A DNA stretch of 64,000 bases from Nocardia xishanensis NBRC 101358 (GTDB lineage Bacteria; Actinomycetota; Actinomycetes; Mycobacteriales; Mycobacteriaceae), in contig NZ_BDCF01000033.1 of assembly GCF_001613365.1 (NCBI RefSeq), forward strand, positions 1 to 64,000, in the 5' to 3' direction. Numbering within the stretch: position 1 is the first letter of the stretch; the number at the start of each line of letters is the position of its first letter. Positions 8,416-17,149 of the stretch are shown one piece after another. Under the pieces are notes generated by a model, which was not told the DNA's origin, did not search any database, and worked only from the letters and a program-made list of their open reading frames with translations. Position numbers and translations under genes: made by a program.

Positions 8416-9099
8416 ATGCGCCCGCACGCCGTGCACGCCGTGATCGCGGTCAAGAGCCTCGATCTGGCCAAGACCCGACTGGCCGACCGGCTGCGCCCGG
8501 AACACCGGGCGCGGCTGGTGCTCGCCATGCTCGCCGACACCGTGGCGGCCGTCGCGGCGGTCCCGCTGGTCCGATCGGTCACCGTCGTCACCCCGGATCC
8601 CGTCGTCGCCGAGCTGGCGGGCGGGCTCGGCGCACACGTGCATCCCGAACCGCGCATCGCCGACTCCGACGGGCTGAACACCGCGCTGTCCGATGCCGCG
8701 GACGCGTTGCGCCGCCGTCACGGCGCGGTCGAACTGCTCGCGCTGCAAGCGGATCTGCCCGCGCTGCGCCCGGAGGAACTGGCGGACATGCTGACGGTCG
8801 CACCGGTCGGCAAGCGCGCGGTGGTCGTCGACCACGCCGGGACCGGCACGGCCGCGCTCGTCGTCCGGGACGGCGTCGCGCCGCTGGATCCGCGCTTCGG
8901 CGCCGACTCCGCGCGGCGGCACATCGCGGCGGGGGCAGCGGATCTGACCGGTCACTGGCCGGGGCTGCGCCTCGACGTCGATACGGCAGCGGATCTCGAC
9001 CTCGCCGTCGAACTCGGGGCCGGCGACGCCACCCGCGCTGTGTTGCGTGACATCGGCTGGTCCTGTCGTGTTCACGAACCCGTTCGTCACGTGTGCTAG
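8416..9099 (+). CDS. fbiD: Phosphoenolpyruvate (or 2-phospholactate) guanylyltransferase of F420 synthesis
   Basis: A 227-residue CofC/FbiD-type nucleotidyltransferase. The N-terminal AVIAVKSLDLAKTRLADRL is the nucleotide-binding loop, LLALQADLPAL the metal-binding Asp block, and DSDGLNTALSDA and LRLDVDTAADL are family motifs. In mycobacteria the orthologue (Rv2983) joins GTP to phosphoenolpyruvate in the F420 pathway. Archaeal CofC was first described with 2-phospholactate. ATG 8416 follows GGAAGGA. A PPOX-type, probably F420-using, protein lies 7 kb away. Confidence 0.92.
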   Translation: MRPHAVHAVIAVKSLDLAKTRLADRLRPEHRARLVLAMLADTVAAVAAVPLVRSVTVVTPDPVVAELAGGLGAHVHPEPRIADSDGLNTALSDAADALRRRHGAVELLALQADLPALRPEELADMLTVAPVGKRAVVVDHAGTGTAALVVRDGVAPLDPRFGADSARRHIAAGAADLTGHWPGLRLDVDTAADLDLAVELGAGDATRAVLRDIGWSCRVHEPVRHVC

Positions 9100-9170
9100 G
9101 CGATCGCCGAAACGGCGTGATTCGTCCGGTAATACCGATGCGGGCCTGCACACCGGGCGGTTCGTAGGGG

Positions 9171-11345
9171 ATGATCGTTGACGTGAGCGATACGGAAACC
9201 GTCAAGCAACAGCAGGTGCTTCCCACACCGCCACCGGCCGTCACCCCGGTGCGGCCCGACCAGGCTACAGAGCAGTTGCCACGTGATCGCTACCTGAACA
9301 GGGAACTGAGCTGGCTCGACTTCAACGCCAGGGTGCTCGCCCTCGCGGAGGACGCTTCGCTGCCGTTGCTCGAACGCGCCAAATTCCTTGCGATCTTCGC
9401 TTCCAACCTCGACGAGTTCTACATGGTCCGGGTCGCCGGGCTGAAGCGCCGCGCCGAGACCGGGTTGTCGGTGCGCTCGGCCGACGGCCGCTCGCCGAGC
9501 GAGCAATTGGAGCTGATCGCGGCACGCGCGCAGGAGATCGCCGACCGGCACGCGCGCGCGTTCCTCGATTCGGTGCTGCCCGCGCTGACCGCGGAGGGCA
9601 TCGCCATCATCGAGTGGAGCGATCTGGACGACGATGAGCGCCAGCGTCTCTCGGCCTACTTCCAGGATCAGGTCTTCCCGGTGCTCACCCCGCTGGCCGT
9701 CGATCCGGCGCACCCGTTCCCTTATATCAGCGGTCTGAGCCTCAACCTCGCCGTCACCGTGAAGGACTCCGCCACCGGCGGCGAGCACTTCGCCAGGGTG
9801 AAGGTGCCCGACAACGTGGACCGCTTCGTGCGGGTGCGGCGCAACTCGTCCGGTTCCTCGGTGGCCGCCTTCCTGCCGATGGAAGAACTCATCGCCGCGC
9901 ACCTGGATCAGCTCTTCCCCGGTATGGACGTGGTGGAGCACCACTCCTTCCGTATCACCCGCAACGCGGATTTCGAGGTGGACGAGGATCGCGACGAGGA
10001 CCTACTACAGGCGTTGGAGCGCGAACTAGCCAGGCGCCGCTTCGGATCACCGGTGCGGCTGGAAGTCTCCGACGACATGACCGAGCACATGCTCGATCTG
10101 CTGCTGCGCGAACTCGACGTGGATCCCAACGACGTGATCCAGGTGCCCGGCCTGCTCGACCTGTCCTGCCTGTGGCAGGTGTACGGCGTCGACCGGCCGA
10201 ACCTGAAGGACGCGCCCTACGTTCCGGCCACCCCGCCCGCCTTCGGCGAGCGCGAGACCCCGCGCAACGTCTTCCAGGCGCTGCGCGAGGGCGATGTGCT
10301 GGTACACCACCCGTACGACTCGTTCTCCACCAGCGTGCAGCGCTTCATCGAGCAGGCGGCCGCCGACCCGCAGGTGCTCGCGATCAAGCAGACCCTCTAC
10401 CGCACCTCCGGTGACTCCCCCATCGTCAACGCGCTCATCGACGCGGCCGAGGCGGGCAAGCAAGTCGTCGCGCTCGTGGAGATCAAGGCCCGCTTCGACG
10501 AGCAGGCCAACATCAAATGGGCGCGGGCGCTGGAGCAGGCGGGCGTGCACGTGGTGTACGGCCTGATCGGTCTCAAGACGCACTGCAAGACCTGCCTGGT
10601 GGTGCGGCGCGAAGGTTCGACCATCCGCCGCTACTGCCACATCGGCACCGGCAACTACAACCCGAAGACGGCCCGCCTCTACGAGGACGTCGGATTGCTC
10701 ACCGCCGCACCGGAAATCGGCGCCGATCTCACCGACCTGTTCAACTCGCTGACCGGCTACTCTCGAAAAGCCAACTACCGCAACCTGCTTGTCGCTCCGC
10801 AGGGCGTGCGCGCGGGCATCATCGACCGCATCCAGCGCGAGACCGATCTCGCGCTGCAAGGGGTCGAGGCGCGAATCCGCTTGAAGGCCAACGCGATCGT
10901 GGACGAGCAGGTGATCGACGCACTGTACCGCGCCTCGCAAGCTGGGGTTCCGGTGCAGATCGTGGTGCGCGGCATCTGCGGTTTGCGTCCCGGCGTGCCC
11001 GGCATGAGCGACAACATCGAGGTGCGCTCGATCCTCGGCCGCTTCCTCGAGCATTCGCGGATCATGCACTTCCAGGCGCAGGACGAGTACTGGATCGGCA
11101 GCGCCGACATGATGCACCGCAACCTCGACCGCAGAGTCGAGGTGATGGCGCAGGTGAAGGATCCCAAGTTGCGCGAGCAGCTCGGCGCCGTCTTCGACTC
11201 CGCCCTGTATCCCACCACCCGCTGCTGGGTACTCCAACCGGATGGCAGCTGGCAAGCCTCACCTGAACACACCGGCCAAGACGGTGAACAGGTCCGGGAC
11301 CACCAAGAATTCCTCATGCGACTGCGGAGACCAGAACAGCCGTGA
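9171..11345 (+). CDS. ppk: Polyphosphate kinase 1
   Basis: Makes polyphosphate reversibly from ATP. The 724-residue protein has the N-domain (YLNRELSWLDFNARVL), head domain (FPYISGLSLNLAV) and two PLD-like catalytic domains. The autophosphorylated His is in RRYCHIGTGNYNPKTARLYED and the second in the LKTHCKTCLVVRR region. The C-terminal HRNLDRRVEVMAQV is typical. ATG 9171 follows AGGGG. GTG 9183 (VSDTETV) is equally possible because it also has GGGGA upstream. Its stop overlaps the next gene by four bases, so ppk-mutT1 form an operon. Confidence 0.97.
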   Translation: MIVDVSDTETVKQQQVLPTPPPAVTPVRPDQATEQLPRDRYLNRELSWLDFNARVLALAEDASLPLLERAKFLAIFASNLDEFYMVRVAGLKRRAETGLSVRSADGRSPSEQLELIAARAQEIADRHARAFLDSVLPALTAEGIAIIEWSDLDDDERQRLSAYFQDQVFPVLTPLAVDPAHPFPYISGLSLNLAVTVKDSATGGEHFARVKVPDNVDRFVRVRRNSSGSSVAAFLPMEELIAAHLDQLFPGMDVVEHHSFRITRNADFEVDEDRDEDLLQALERELARRRFGSPVRLEVSDDMTEHMLDLLLRELDVDPNDVIQVPGLLDLSCLWQVYGVDRPNLKDAPYVPATPPAFGERETPRNVFQALREGDVLVHHPYDSFSTSVQRFIEQAAADPQVLAIKQTLYRTSGDSPIVNALIDAAEAGKQVVALVEIKARFDEQANIKWARALEQAGVHVVYGLIGLKTHCKTCLVVRREGSTIRRYCHIGTGNYNPKTARLYEDVGLLTAAPEIGADLTDLFNSLTGYSRKANYRNLLVAPQGVRAGIIDRIQRETDLALQGVEARIRLKANAIVDEQVIDALYRASQAGVPVQIVVRGICGLRPGVPGMSDNIEVRSILGRFLEHSRIMHFQAQDEYWIGSADMMHRNLDRRVEVMAQVKDPKLREQLGAVFDSALYPTTRCWVLQPDGSWQASPEHTGQDGEQVRDHQEFLMRLRRPEQP

Positions 11346-12310
11346 ATGCCACGACGGGATACGAAATGGACGGGGGCCCGTTCTGGGATCCCCGAGTGAC
11401 GGCCAATATTCACGCCGCGGGCGCCGTGCTGTGGCGCCGCGCCCCCGCGGTGCAGGGCGGCGTCGAGATCGCGGTCGTCCACCGGCCCAAATACCAGGAC
11501 TGGTCACTGCCCAAGGGCAAGCTCGACCCGGGTGAGACCCCGGTGCTGGCCGCCGTTCGGGAAGTGCGCGAGGAGACCGGCCTCGACTCCCGCCTCGGCC
11601 GGTACCTCGGTCACGTCACTTACCCCATTCCGGGCCACCGCAAACTCAAGCGGGTCGATTACTGGGCGGCGGAAGTAGCGGGCGGCGAATTCACCGCCAA
11701 TTCCGAAGTGGACCTGCTGACCTGGTATCCGCTGGATCGGGTGATGGACGCGCTGTCCTATCCGATGGACCGCCAGGTCGTGCGGGCATTCAGCAGACTG
11801 CCCGCCGTCACGGAAACGCTGCTGCTGGTGCGGCACGCGAAAGCGGGCCACCGCGCCCGATTCGACGGTCCCGACGACGAACGCCCGCTGGATCGGGCCG
11901 GACGCGACCAGGCTCGGGCGTTGGTGCCACATCTGCTGGCTTTCGGCGCGAGCGAGATATATTCGGCCGATCCGGCGCGTTGCGTGCAGACGGTGGAACC
12001 GCTGGCCGAGAAACTCGGCGTCGAGATCCATCTGGAGCCGTTGCTCTCCGAAACCGGTTACGCGGCAGCGCGGGACGAGGCGCGGGCGCGGGCCGTCGAG
12101 CTGGAACCGCACGGCACGGTGCGGGTTCTGTGCAGCCAGGGCAAGGTGATTCCCGATCTGCTGCCTTGGTGGGCGGGCCGGTCAGGGATCGCTCTTCCGC
12201 CCGCGCGCAACCGCAAGGGCAGCGTCTGGGTGCTGTCTTTCGCGGGCGGGCGAATGGTGGCCGCCGATCATCTCGATCGGTCGCTGTCGACGGGCTTGGT
12301 GAAGCCGTAG
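11342..12310 (+). CDS. mutT1: Nudix hydrolase with C-terminal histidine phosphatase (MutT1 type)
   Basis: 322 residues in two domains. The N-terminal Nudix domain (about 20-150) has a full Nudix box, GKLDPGETPVLAAVREVREE with TGL after it. The C-terminal domain (about 155-322) opens with the histidine-phosphatase motif LLLVRHAKAG. In mycobacterial MutT1 the pair degrades 8-oxo-dGTP/8-oxo-GTP and diadenosine polyphosphates, protecting DNA and RNA from oxidised G. GTG 11342 overlaps the ppk stop. ATG 11366 is an alternative start. Its linkage to ppk is as in M. tuberculosis. Confidence 0.93.
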   Translation: MNATTGYEMDGGPFWDPRVTANIHAAGAVLWRRAPAVQGGVEIAVVHRPKYQDWSLPKGKLDPGETPVLAAVREVREETGLDSRLGRYLGHVTYPIPGHRKLKRVDYWAAEVAGGEFTANSEVDLLTWYPLDRVMDALSYPMDRQVVRAFSRLPAVTETLLLVRHAKAGHRARFDGPDDERPLDRAGRDQARALVPHLLAFGASEIYSADPARCVQTVEPLAEKLGVEIHLEPLLSETGYAAARDEARARAVELEPHGTVRVLCSQGKVIPDLLPWWAGRSGIALPPARNRKGSVWVLSFAGGRMVAADHLDRSLSTGLVKP

Positions 12311-12375
12311 CGCCATTTCGCCGGCCACAGGCGCGGCCGGAGATCTCGCCACGAAAACCAGGTGCGGACAGACCG

Positions 12376-12408
12376 AAACGGCCCCGGGGGCGATCCCCGG
12401 GGCCGTTT
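12376..12408. terminator. Bidirectional terminator between mutT1 and hupB
   Basis: A perfect 14-base stem AAACGGCCCCGGGG / CCCCGGGGCCGTTT with loop GCGAT. The flanking A and T runs serve either strand. It lies between the convergent mutT1 and hupB genes. Confidence 0.85.
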
Positions 12409-12453
12409 CCGGTCCGTATGGCGTGATTAGTCGGCCGGGCCGCCGACTACGCC

Positions 12454-13104
12454 TCAGCGCGCGCGGCGGGCCGGAGCCTTCTTGGCCGCGGTCTTCTTGG
12501 CCGGAGCCTTCTTCGCCGCCGTGGTCTTCTTGGCGGCGGTGGCCTTGGCCGTGGTCTTCTTCGCCGCCGTGGTCTTCTTGGCGGCGGTGGCCTTGGTGGC
12601 CGCCTTCTTGGCGGCGGGCGCCTTCTTGGCGGCGGTCTTCCTGGCGGTGGTCTTCGCCGGAGCCTTCGCCGCCGCCTTCTTCGCCGTCGTCTTGGCGGGC
12701 GCCTTGGTGGCGGTCGCCTTCTTGGCGGCGGCCTTCTTGGCCGCCGTCTTCTTGGCGGCCGCCTTCTTCGCCGCCACAGGGGCATTCACGCCCCGCTTGA
12801 CCGCAGGGCCGGTCGCCGCGAGCTTCTGCTTGCCCGCGATGACCGCCTTGAACTGGGCGCCAGGACGGAACGCGGGCACCGAAGTCGGCTTCACCTTGAC
12901 GGTTTCACCGGTGCGCGGGTTCCGAGCCACCCGGGCAGCACGCTTACGCTGTTCGAACACACCGAATCCGGTGATCGTGACGCTCTGGCCTTTGTGCACC
13001 GCGCGCACGATGGTGTCCACAACATGCTCGACTGCCGCGGTAGCCGTGCGCCTGTCCGTACCCAACTTTTCGGTCAGAACGTCGATCAGTTCCGCCTTGT
13101 TCAT
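12454..13104 (-). CDS. hupB: Nucleoid protein HU with Lys/Ala-rich C-terminal tail
   Basis: 216 residues. Residues 1-90 are a standard HU domain (MNKAELIDVLTEKLG, ITGFGVFEQRKRAARVARNPRTGE). From about 110 to the end the protein is nearly all Lys, Ala, Thr and Pro in AAKK, PAKK and TTAKK repeats, like eukaryotic histone H1 tails and mycobacterial HupB. The domain bends and compacts DNA and the tail binds DNA or RNA. In mycobacteria the tail is acetylated. The start follows GGAGG. The low-complexity DNA reads as repetitive on both strands, which explains long spurious opposite frames. Confidence 0.97.
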   Translation of the reverse strand: MNKAELIDVLTEKLGTDRRTATAAVEHVVDTIVRAVHKGQSVTITGFGVFEQRKRAARVARNPRTGETVKVKPTSVPAFRPGAQFKAVIAGKQKLAATGPAVKRGVNAPVAAKKAAAKKTAAKKAAAKKATATKAPAKTTAKKAAAKAPAKTTARKTAAKKAPAAKKAATKATAAKKTTAAKKTTAKATAAKKTTAAKKAPAKKTAAKKAPARRAR

Positions 13105-13261
13105 TGAATCCTCCGCAGACTAATGGCCCGTCGTCGGACCGACTAGGTACCACGGTAAACCCACTTTGAGCAAGAGTCTATGTGCCACGCCAAAATTCAT
13201 GGTGGTTTAGCACACGTCTAGCTACCGCCGTCCATGACGTCCAGCTATCGCCCCTGATTGA

Positions 13262-13870
13262 TTACGCCTGCGAAATATGCGCGGGCAGGGTGGTGGGCTT
13301 CCAAGCCGGCCTTGCCTTTTCGAAGTCGGCGATGACGTCGCTACGCCGCAGCGTCAGCCCGATGTCGTCCAAGCCCTCGAGCAGGCGCCACCGGGTGTAG
13401 TCATCAATATCGAACGGCAACACGACGGTTCCCGCCGTAACGGTGCGCGCCTGGAGATCCACTACCAATTCGAGACCGGGCTGTTCCTCGATCATCTTCC
13501 AGAGCAATTCGACATCGTTCTGTGACATCTGGGCCGCCAAGAGACCGCCCTTGCCAGCATTACCACGGAAGATGTCGGCGAATCGGGGCGAGATGACCAC
13601 CCGAAAGCCGTAGTCCGCCAGAGCCCATACGGCATGCTCACGCGAGGAACCGGTACCGAAATCCGGACCCGCAACCAGCACACTACCCCGGCTGAAGGGC
13701 TCGGTGTTCAAAATGAAGTCGGGGTCCGTTCGCCAGCCCGCGAACAGACCGTCCTCGAATCCGGTACGAGTGACCCGCTTCAGGTAGACCGCCGGGATGA
13801 TCTGGTCGGTGTCGACGTTGGAGCGGCGCAGCGGCACGCCGATCCCCTTGTGCACGGTGAAGGCTTCCAT
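13262..13870 (-). CDS. leuD: 3-isopropylmalate dehydratase, small subunit
   Basis: A 202-residue aconitase swivel-domain subunit that pairs with LeuC to isomerise 2- and 3-isopropylmalate in leucine synthesis. Seen are VPLRRSNVDTDQIIPA and GPDFGTGSSREHAVWAL, the substrate-binding block. The length is typical. The start follows an AGGAGAA-type site. It lies 37 bases after leuC, so leuC-leuD are one transcript, starting at the divergent iclR promoter. Confidence 0.97.
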   Translation of the reverse strand: MEAFTVHKGIGVPLRRSNVDTDQIIPAVYLKRVTRTGFEDGLFAGWRTDPDFILNTEPFSRGSVLVAGPDFGTGSSREHAVWALADYGFRVVISPRFADIFRGNAGKGGLLAAQMSQNDVELLWKMIEEQPGLELVVDLQARTVTAGTVVLPFDIDDYTRWRLLEGLDDIGLTLRRSDVIADFEKARPAWKPTTLPAHISQA

Positions 13871-13907
13871 CGGATTCTCCTGGGTAGATAGGGGGTGTCG
13901 TGCGGCG

Positions 13908-15332
13908 TCAGTTCAGATCCGCGGGCGAGGACAGCGTTCCGCGAACGGCCGTCGCGGCGGCCACCAGCGGAGAAACCAGGTGGGTACGCCCGCCTTTGCC
14001 CTGCCTGCCTTCGAAGTTGCGGTTGGAGGTGGAGGCGCAGCGCTGGCCCGGCGAAAGCTGATCCGGGTTCATTCCCAGGCACATCGAACATCCCGCCTGC
14101 CGCCATTCGGCGCCAGCCGCGGTGAAAATCTCGCCCAATCCTTCTTTTTCCGCCTGCGCGCGAACCCGCATCGAGCCCGGTACAACCAGCATTCGCACGC
14201 CGTCCGCCACGCGCCGACCCTTCAAAATCCCGGCCACGGCGCGCAAATCCTCGATGCGCCCGTTGGTGCACGATCCGACGAATACGGTATCGATCGGGAT
14301 CTGCCGAAGCGGAGTTCCCGGCTCCAAATCCATGTACCGCAGCGCTTTCTCCGCGGCCTCCCGAGCCGTCTCGTCGGCAATCTCGGCGGGATTCGGCACC
14401 GCGTCGCCCAGCGGCACGCCCTGACCCGGGTTGGTGCCCCAGGTGACGAACGGCGTCAGCGCGCTCGCGTCGATGTGCACCTCGGCGTCGAAAACGGCGC
14501 CCTCGTCCGTCTTAAGTGCGTCCCATGCCGCCACCGCGGCATCCCAGTCGGCGCCCTCGGGAGCGTGCGGCCGGCCCTTCAGGAACTCGTAGGTGACCTC
14601 GTCCGGCGCGACCATGCCCGCCCGGGCGCCCGCCTCGATGGACATGTTGCACATCGTCATCCGCGCCTCCATGGACATGGCGCGCACGGCCTCGCCGCGG
14701 TACTCCAGAACGTAGCCCTGGCCGCCGCCGGTGCCGATCTGGGCGATCACCGCGAGGATCACGTCCTTGCTCGTGACACCGTGCGGCAGCTGGCCGTCGA
14801 TGTTGACGGCCATGGTCTTGAACGGGCGCAGCGACAAAGTCTGTGTCGCCAGCACGTGTTCGACCTCGCTGGTGCCGATACCCATCGCCAGCGCGCCGAA
14901 CGCGCCGTGCGTCGAGGTGTGGCTGTCGCCGCACACCACCGTCGTGCCCGGCTGGGTCAGGCCGAGCTGCGGACCGACCACGTGCACGATGCCCTGGTCC
15001 AGATCACCCATCGGGTGCAGCCGGACACCGAATTCCGCGCAATTGCGCCGCAGGGTCTCGACCTGGGTCCGCGAAATGGGATCGGCGATCGGCTTATCGA
15101 TATCGATGGTGGGGACGTTGTGGTCCTCGGTCGCGATGGTCAGGTCGGGGCGGCGCACCTTCCTGCCCGCGGCCCGCAGACCATCGAAGGCCTGCGGACT
15201 CGTCACTTCGTGCACCAGATGCAGATCGATGTAGATCAGATCGGGCTCGCGCGAGGCGCCTTCGCCCTCGCCGCGCGCGACGACATGCTGATCCCACACC
15301 TTCTCGGCCAGGGTGCGTGGGCGGTCGGCCAT
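13908..15332 (-). CDS. leuC: 3-isopropylmalate dehydratase, large subunit
   Basis: A 474-residue aconitase-type catalytic subunit with a [4Fe-4S] cluster. Cys ligands are in FVGSCTNGRIEDL and in AGCSMCLGMNPDQL, with the conserved GDSHTSTHGAFGALA block near residue 140. It acts with LeuD in the second step of leucine synthesis. ATG 15332 follows GAAAGG. It is divergent from the IclR regulator gene, whose 190-base intergenic region carries candidate operators. Confidence 0.97.
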   Translation of the reverse strand: MADRPRTLAEKVWDQHVVARGEGEGASREPDLIYIDLHLVHEVTSPQAFDGLRAAGRKVRRPDLTIATEDHNVPTIDIDKPIADPISRTQVETLRRNCAEFGVRLHPMGDLDQGIVHVVGPQLGLTQPGTTVVCGDSHTSTHGAFGALAMGIGTSEVEHVLATQTLSLRPFKTMAVNIDGQLPHGVTSKDVILAVIAQIGTGGGQGYVLEYRGEAVRAMSMEARMTMCNMSIEAGARAGMVAPDEVTYEFLKGRPHAPEGADWDAAVAAWDALKTDEGAVFDAEVHIDASALTPFVTWGTNPGQGVPLGDAVPNPAEIADETAREAAEKALRYMDLEPGTPLRQIPIDTVFVGSCTNGRIEDLRAVAGILKGRRVADGVRMLVVPGSMRVRAQAEKEGLGEIFTAAGAEWRQAGCSMCLGMNPDQLSPGQRCASTSNRNFEGRQGKGGRTHLVSPLVAAATAVRGTLSSPADLN

Positions 15333-15492
15333 TCTCGATCACCTTTCGGACGAGCAGCGGTCCCGCGCGATTCGGGCTGAGTGCGCGGGGCCTGCTGCAC
15401 AGAGTTGTGGATTCGGTCTTCGGACATCTCGACCGCGTCGCCCTCGCCCGGCCGCTCGTCTCGACGGCGACTTTCCCGGCGCAGTTTGACTA

Positions 15493-15528
15493 TCTCAATA
15501 TCCGAGACGCTAATATCGTTCTATGAGA
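15493..15528. promoter_or_regulatory. Candidate LtbR/NdgR operator(s) in the leuC-iclR divergent promoter
   Basis: Just upstream of iclR lies the interrupted palindrome TCTC-AATATCC-GAGA (15493-15507). The lower strand (CGGATATTGAGA) matches 9 of 12 positions of the C. glutamicum LtbR box CA(T/C)ATAGTGAGA as I recall it. A weaker half site, CGTTCTATGAGA, overlaps the iclR start codon (15517-15528). In actinomycetes this regulator binds exactly here to control leuCD. Confidence 0.5.
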
Positions 15529-16224
15529 CAGCATAGCGGTATCGGCGTCCTCGACAAAGCAGTGGCGGTCCTCTACGCCGTCGCGGAGCATCCGTGCGGT
15601 CTCAACGAACTGTGCACCCGCACCGGCCTGCCGAGGGCCACCGCGCACCGGCTGGCCGTCGGCCTCGAGGTGCACCGTCTGCTCGCCCGCGACAACAACG
15701 GAACCTGGCGTCCAGGACCGGCCCTCGCCGAGCTGGCCGCCGGCGCCACCGACCCGCTACAGGAAGCCGCCGCCGCCATACTGCCCCGGCTACGCGAGAT
15801 CACCGGGGAGAGCGTCCAGCTCTACTGCCGCGACGGCGGAGCGAGGGTCTGCATCGCCGCCATGGAACCGCCCGTCGGCCTGCGCGACACGGTCCCGATC
15901 GGGGCCAGGCTGCCGCTCACCGCGGGCTCGGCCGCCAAGGTGCTGCTCGCCTGGGCTGATCCGGAGTTGCAGCGCACCATTCTTGCCGACGCGGTGTTCG
16001 GCGAGCGAGCGCTGGCCGAAGTGCGCAAGCGCGGCTGGGCGCAGAGCGCGGCCGAGCGGGCCGCGGGCGTGGCCAGTGTCTCGGCTCCGGTCCGCGACAC
16101 CGCGGGCAACGTGATCGCCGCGGTCTCGGTCTCCGGCCCGATCGACCGGATGGGCCGCAGGCCGGGCGCGCGCTGGGCCGCCGATCTGGTCGCGGCCGCG
16201 GACGCGCTGCACAAGCGTCTGTAA
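15523..16224 (+). CDS. IclR-family regulator of leucine/branched-chain genes (LtbR/NdgR type)
   Basis: 233 residues: an N-terminal winged helix (about 8-60, IGVLDKAVAVLYAVAEHPCGLNELCTRTGLPRATAHR in part) and a C-terminal effector domain (about 75-233) with the IclR sensor block ending SAPVRDTAGNVIAAVSVSGP. Its position divergent from leuCD is that of NdgR in Streptomyces, LtbR in Corynebacterium and Rv2989. Those members repress or activate leuCD and other amino-acid genes. Here a similar role is inferred, including autoregulation from the shared intergenic site. Confidence 0.88.
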   Translation: MRQHSGIGVLDKAVAVLYAVAEHPCGLNELCTRTGLPRATAHRLAVGLEVHRLLARDNNGTWRPGPALAELAAGATDPLQEAAAAILPRLREITGESVQLYCRDGGARVCIAAMEPPVGLRDTVPIGARLPLTAGSAAKVLLAWADPELQRTILADAVFGERALAEVRKRGWAQSAAERAAGVASVSAPVRDTAGNVIAAVSVSGPIDRMGRRPGARWAADLVAAADALHKRL

Positions 16225-16257
16225 CACGTTTCAGATCTTCTTCTCTAGAGTTGGCCC

Positions 16258-16758
16258 ATGGGAGTCAACCAACGGGCGCAGATCGTCATGTCCGACGCCG
16301 AGATCGCCGAGTTCCTGGAGCGCAGCCGCATCGCGACGCTGGCCACCCTCGGTCCGCAGGGCAGGCCGCACCTGACCGCGATGTGGTACGCGCTGATCGA
16401 TGGCGAGATCTGGTTCGAGACCAAGGCCAAATCGCAGAAGGCGGTGAATCTGCGCCGCGATCCGCGCATCACGTGCATGGTCGAGGCCGGACAGACCTAC
16501 GACCAGCTGCGCGGGGTGTCCATCGAGGGGCGCGCCGAGATCATCGACGATCCCGAGCGGCTGTTCGCGGTCGGCGTGAGCGTCTGGGAGCGCTACACCG
16601 GCCCCTACAGCGAAGAGGTTCGCCCGCTGGTGGAGAACATGCTCAACAAGCGGGTCGCGGTGCGCGTGGTCCCCGAGCGTGTGCGCAGCTGGGATCACCG
16701 CAAACTAGGCCTGCCCGCGCTGCCGCTCGGTGGCACGACGGCCAACGCGCTGGACTGA
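16258..16758 (+). CDS. PPOX-class, probably F420-dependent oxidoreductase
   Basis: 166 residues of the pyridoxine-5'-phosphate-oxidase-like split-barrel fold: ATLATLGPQGRPHLTAMWYALIDG at 24-48 is the first strand block, and IWFETKAKSQKAVNLRRDPR follows with the cofactor phosphate-binding Lys/Arg. The mycobacterial orthologue in this position (Rv2991) belongs to the F420-binding branch. The substrate is unknown. ATG 16258 lacks a ribosome site, so translation may be leaderless. It follows iclR by 33 bases on the same strand. Confidence 0.85.
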   Translation: MGVNQRAQIVMSDAEIAEFLERSRIATLATLGPQGRPHLTAMWYALIDGEIWFETKAKSQKAVNLRRDPRITCMVEAGQTYDQLRGVSIEGRAEIIDDPERLFAVGVSVWERYTGPYSEEVRPLVENMLNKRVAVRVVPERVRSWDHRKLGLPALPLGGTTANALD

Positions 16759-16902
16759 TTCGGGAGTGCGCTGCGGCGCACCGGAAATCCAGCTGACAGC
16801 GGCGCTTCCGCACGTTAGCGTCGAGTCGTTCGACACGATTCGGCCGGGCAGCGCCGCCCCGCGGGTAGCGCTGCGCGCGGCCGCGACGACGAGGAGCAGG
16901 CG

Positions 16903-17085
16903 ATGACGGAATCGGGTAGTCCCAACGGCAGTGCCGAAGAAGTGAAGCGCAAGTTCCGCGAGGCGCTGGAACGCAAGAACGCCCAGCACGGCAAGTCGGC
17001 CGACCACAAGAACGGCCACTCCAAGGCCACCGCCGCCCACGGCAGCGCCAGCCACAAGCGAGAGTTCCGCCGCAAGAGCGGATAA
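16903..17085 (+). CDS. Small basic protein, DUF5302 type
   Basis: 60 residues, very hydrophilic and rich in Lys, His, Ser and Ala. It has the family start SAEEVKRKFREALERKNAQ and a basic tail HKREFRRKSG. No cysteines, no membrane segment. DUF5302 proteins are short, actinomycete-restricted and uncharacterised. Composition hints at a disordered nucleic-acid-binding protein, which is inference only. It starts after AGGAG with good spacing. A short perfect GC hairpin (17089-17105) follows the stop. Confidence 0.8.
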   Translation: MTESGSPNGSAEEVKRKFREALERKNAQHGKSADHKNGHSKATAAHGSASHKREFRRKSG

Positions 17086-17088
17086 CGA

Positions 17089-17105
17089 CGCCCCGGCACG
17101 GGGCG
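17089..17105 (+). terminator. Short GC hairpin after the DUF5302 gene
   Basis: CGCCCCG-GCA-CGGGGCG, a seven-base perfect stem with a three-base loop, four bases past the stop. There is no T-run, so terminator function is tentative. Confidence 0.4.
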
Positions 17106-17149
17106 CCCACGGATCCCCATCAACGGCGCCCCGTTCCCTCGCGCTCCTT

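Noticed and set aside
6612..9050. Very long plus-strand frame of over 800 codons
   Set aside because: It is antisense to ddl and gpsA, both clear genes, and reflects GC-rich third positions.
12454..12790. Short regular repeats that look like a CRISPR or tandem array
   Set aside because: They code for the AAKK/PAKK tail of HupB; there are no spacers.
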